From contig JAGHIE010000002.1 of NCBI GenBank assembly GCA_017887325.1, positions 124,001-188,000 on the forward strand: a stretch of 64,000 bases of DNA, given 5' to 3'. Numbering within the stretch: the stretch's first letter is position 1; the number at the start of each line of letters is the position of its first letter. The notes beneath the pieces are model-generated. The model did not search any database. It was given only the letters and a program-made list of their open reading frames with translations, and was not told the DNA's origin. The position numbers were made by a program, and so were the translations under genes. Source of the DNA: Oscillospiraceae bacterium (GTDB taxonomy: Bacteria > Bacillota > Clostridia > Oscillospirales > Ruminococcaceae). Of the stretch, positions 62,831 through 64,000 are shown in pieces.

Positions 62831-64000
62831 AATAACTGTCGCAAAAACAGCTGGATTTTGTTTTGGTGTTGATAGAGCTGTAAACATGGTATATGACCTT
62901 TCTAACCAAAACAAAAAAGTTTGTACACTAGGACCTATTATACATAATCCTCAATTAGTAGAAGATTTATCTAAAAAAGGTGTAAGTATAATTTCTAGTC
63001 CTGAAGAAGCACAAAAAGATGATACAATTGTAATTCGTTCACATGGTGTAGGAAAAGAAGTATATGATAACTTAACTAAATTAAACCTTAACTATGTCGA
63101 TGCAACTTGTCCTTTTGTTGCAAAAATACACAGAATAGTAAGAGAAAAATCATTACAAGGATATACAATTATCATAGCAGGTGATAAAAACCACCCAGAA
63201 GTTTTAGGAATAAAAGGACATTCTGTCACAGAAACTTATGTAATTAAAGATGAACAAGAATTATTAGAATGTTTAAAAGTTCTTAAAAATTTTGGCAAAA
63301 CTGACATAATTTTGGTCGCTCAGACTACATATAATACAAAAATATGGAGCGAATGCATAAAAAGTGCAAAAAAAGTATGTACAAATCTGATTTTTTTTGA
63401 TACAATATGTAATGCGACTAATGAACGCCAAGCGGAAGCTGTTAGTTTAGCAAAAAAAAGTGATTTGATGATTGTGGTTGGTGGAAAAGAAAGTTCTAAT
63501 ACTAAAAAGTTAAAAGATGTATGTGAAAAATATACTACAACACATCTTATCGAAACAGCAGACGAGCTTTTTAATTTGCCTATTAGCAATTATGAAACGA
63601 TTGGCGTAACTGCCGGAGCTTCAACCCCGGCTTATATAATTAAGGAGGTTATTAAAACCATGAGTGAAATTTTAAATCAAGAAGAGAATTTTGCATTATT
63701 ATTTGAGCAATCTCTTGAAACTGAAAAATTATATAATGGGAAAAGGGTTAAAGGTATCGTTACTACAATCGCACCTAATGAAGTACATGTAGATATCGGC
63801 GCTAAACAAGCAGGTATTATCCCTAGAGATGAACTTTCTGAAAACCCAGATTTAAAATCATCTGATATAGTTTCAGTTGGCGATGAAATCGAATTAATAG
63901 TGTTAAAAGTAAACGACCAAGAAGGTATTGTAACTTTAAGTAAAAAACGTTGTGATGCACAAGCTGCTTTCGAAGAAGTTAAAAAAGCTTATGAAGAAGG
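62820..64000 (+). CDS. ispH: IspH-ribosomal protein S1 fusion (runs off the window end)
   Basis: An open frame of 393 complete codons continues past the edge. Residues 1-280 are 4-hydroxy-3-methylbut-2-enyl diphosphate reductase, last step of the MEP isoprenoid pathway: the three cluster cysteines are Cys14 (GFCFGV), Cys97 (DATCPFV) and Cys197 (DTICNAT), with HGVGKEVY and TAGASTPAYIIKEV. From Met281 the frame continues with S1 RNA-binding repeats (GKRVKGIVTTIAPNEVHVDI, TLSKKR). AAGGAGG at 63642-63648 followed by in-frame ATG 63660 could also start a free S1 protein. Such fusions are known in Clostridia. ATG 62820 follows GGAGG. Confidence 0.93.
   Translation, partial: MNNRITVAKTAGFCFGVDRAVNMVYDLSNQNKKVCTLGPIIHNPQLVEDLSKKGVSIISSPEEAQKDDTIVIRSHGVGKEVYDNLTKLNLNYVDATCPFVAKIHRIVREKSLQGYTIIIAGDKNHPEVLGIKGHSVTETYVIKDEQELLECLKVLKNFGKTDIILVAQTTYNTKIWSECIKSAKKVCTNLIFFDTICNATNERQAEAVSLAKKSDLMIVVGGKESSNTKKLKDVCEKYTTTHLIETADELFNLPISNYETIGVTAGASTPAYIIKEVIKTMSEILNQEENFALLFEQSLETEKLYNGKRVKGIVTTIAPNEVHVDIGAKQAGIIPRDELSENPDLKSSDIVSVGDEIELIVLKVNDQEGIVTLSKKRCDAQAAFEEVKKAYEE

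Noticed and set aside
62820-63660. A frameshift joining separate ispH and rpsA genes
   Set aside because: The frame was checked codon by codon across the junction and is open without correction; in-frame fusion is a known clostridial arrangement.

Overview
This window is a low-GC (roughly 30% by eye), gene-dense stretch of what looks like a clostridial (Firmicutes, Clostridia) chromosome. The grounds are: an in-frame IspH-ribosomal protein S1 fusion, the oxygen-independent ribonucleotide reductase pair NrdD/NrdG, FeoA/FeoB iron uptake with a FeoB-associated Cys-rich peptide, paired LytR-CpsA-Psr proteins, TrmFO, a CD1247-type zinc-ribbon protein, a DUF1540 protein, and very AT-rich intergenic regions with textbook TTGACA/TATAAT promoters and U-tailed terminators. 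I cannot name the genus. I see no phage, insertion sequence or CRISPR array; apart from one short operon (36.4-38.0 kb) this is core chromosome.

Layout. 0-1.6 kb: tail of an unidentified gene, then a strong promoter, a probable L20-type leader and infC (AUU start)-rpmI-rplT. 1.6-19.5 kb: long + strand housekeeping series: SpoU methyltransferase, dprA, topA, trmFO, plsX, rnc, a radical SAM protein, smc, ftsY, XTP pyrophosphatase, yhbY, nadD, yqeK, two LCP proteins, rsfS. 19.6-24.7 kb: leuS, rpsU (58 codons, GTG start), a YqeG phosphatase, aroQ, efp and a CD1247-like protein. 24.7-29.4 kb: cardiolipin synthase, MscS channel, MATE transporter and a surface-anchored protein with two repeat domains.

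29.4-36.3 kb (- strand): complete phosphate system pstS-pstC-pstA-pstB-phoU followed by its PhoP/PhoR-like two-component pair; a candidate Pho box lies upstream of pstS. 36.4-38.0 kb (- strand): a three-gene operon of unrecognised function: a degenerate GGDEF-like protein between two related small proteins. 38.0-41.3 kb (+): feoA1, feoA2, feoB and a Cys-rich membrane peptide, with three copies of a 16-bp palindrome that look like iron-repressor operators. 41.3-45.1 kb (-): an ABC ATPase and a 1.0-kb-residue FtsX-type permease. 45.3-45.7 kb: tRNA-Leu(CAA) and a DUF1540 gene.

45.9-50.2 kb: a membrane glycerophosphodiesterase, a YwlG-like protein, metK and an iron-sulfur-type flavoprotein. 50.4-53.5 kb: nrdD-nrdG-dut, an anaerobic dNTP supply cluster. 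53.6-59.2 kb: LUD-domain protein, ligA, DivIVA-like protein, an orphan fumarase-type beta subunit and a second MATE transporter. 59.3-64.0 kb: RpiR regulator and BaiN/YhiN-type flavoprotein, then cmk-plsC-ispH/rpsA running off the window end.

The least explained part is the 36.4-38.0 kb operon, sitting between phosphate and iron uptake and transcribed divergently from feo. Other points worth a look are the type II dehydroquinase lacking its usual loop arginine, the Asp/Cys cluster in the CD1247-like protein, the Lys/Thr tail on topoisomerase I, and an internal ribosome-binding site inside the IspH-S1 fusion. All functional calls are from reading motifs; no database search was run.
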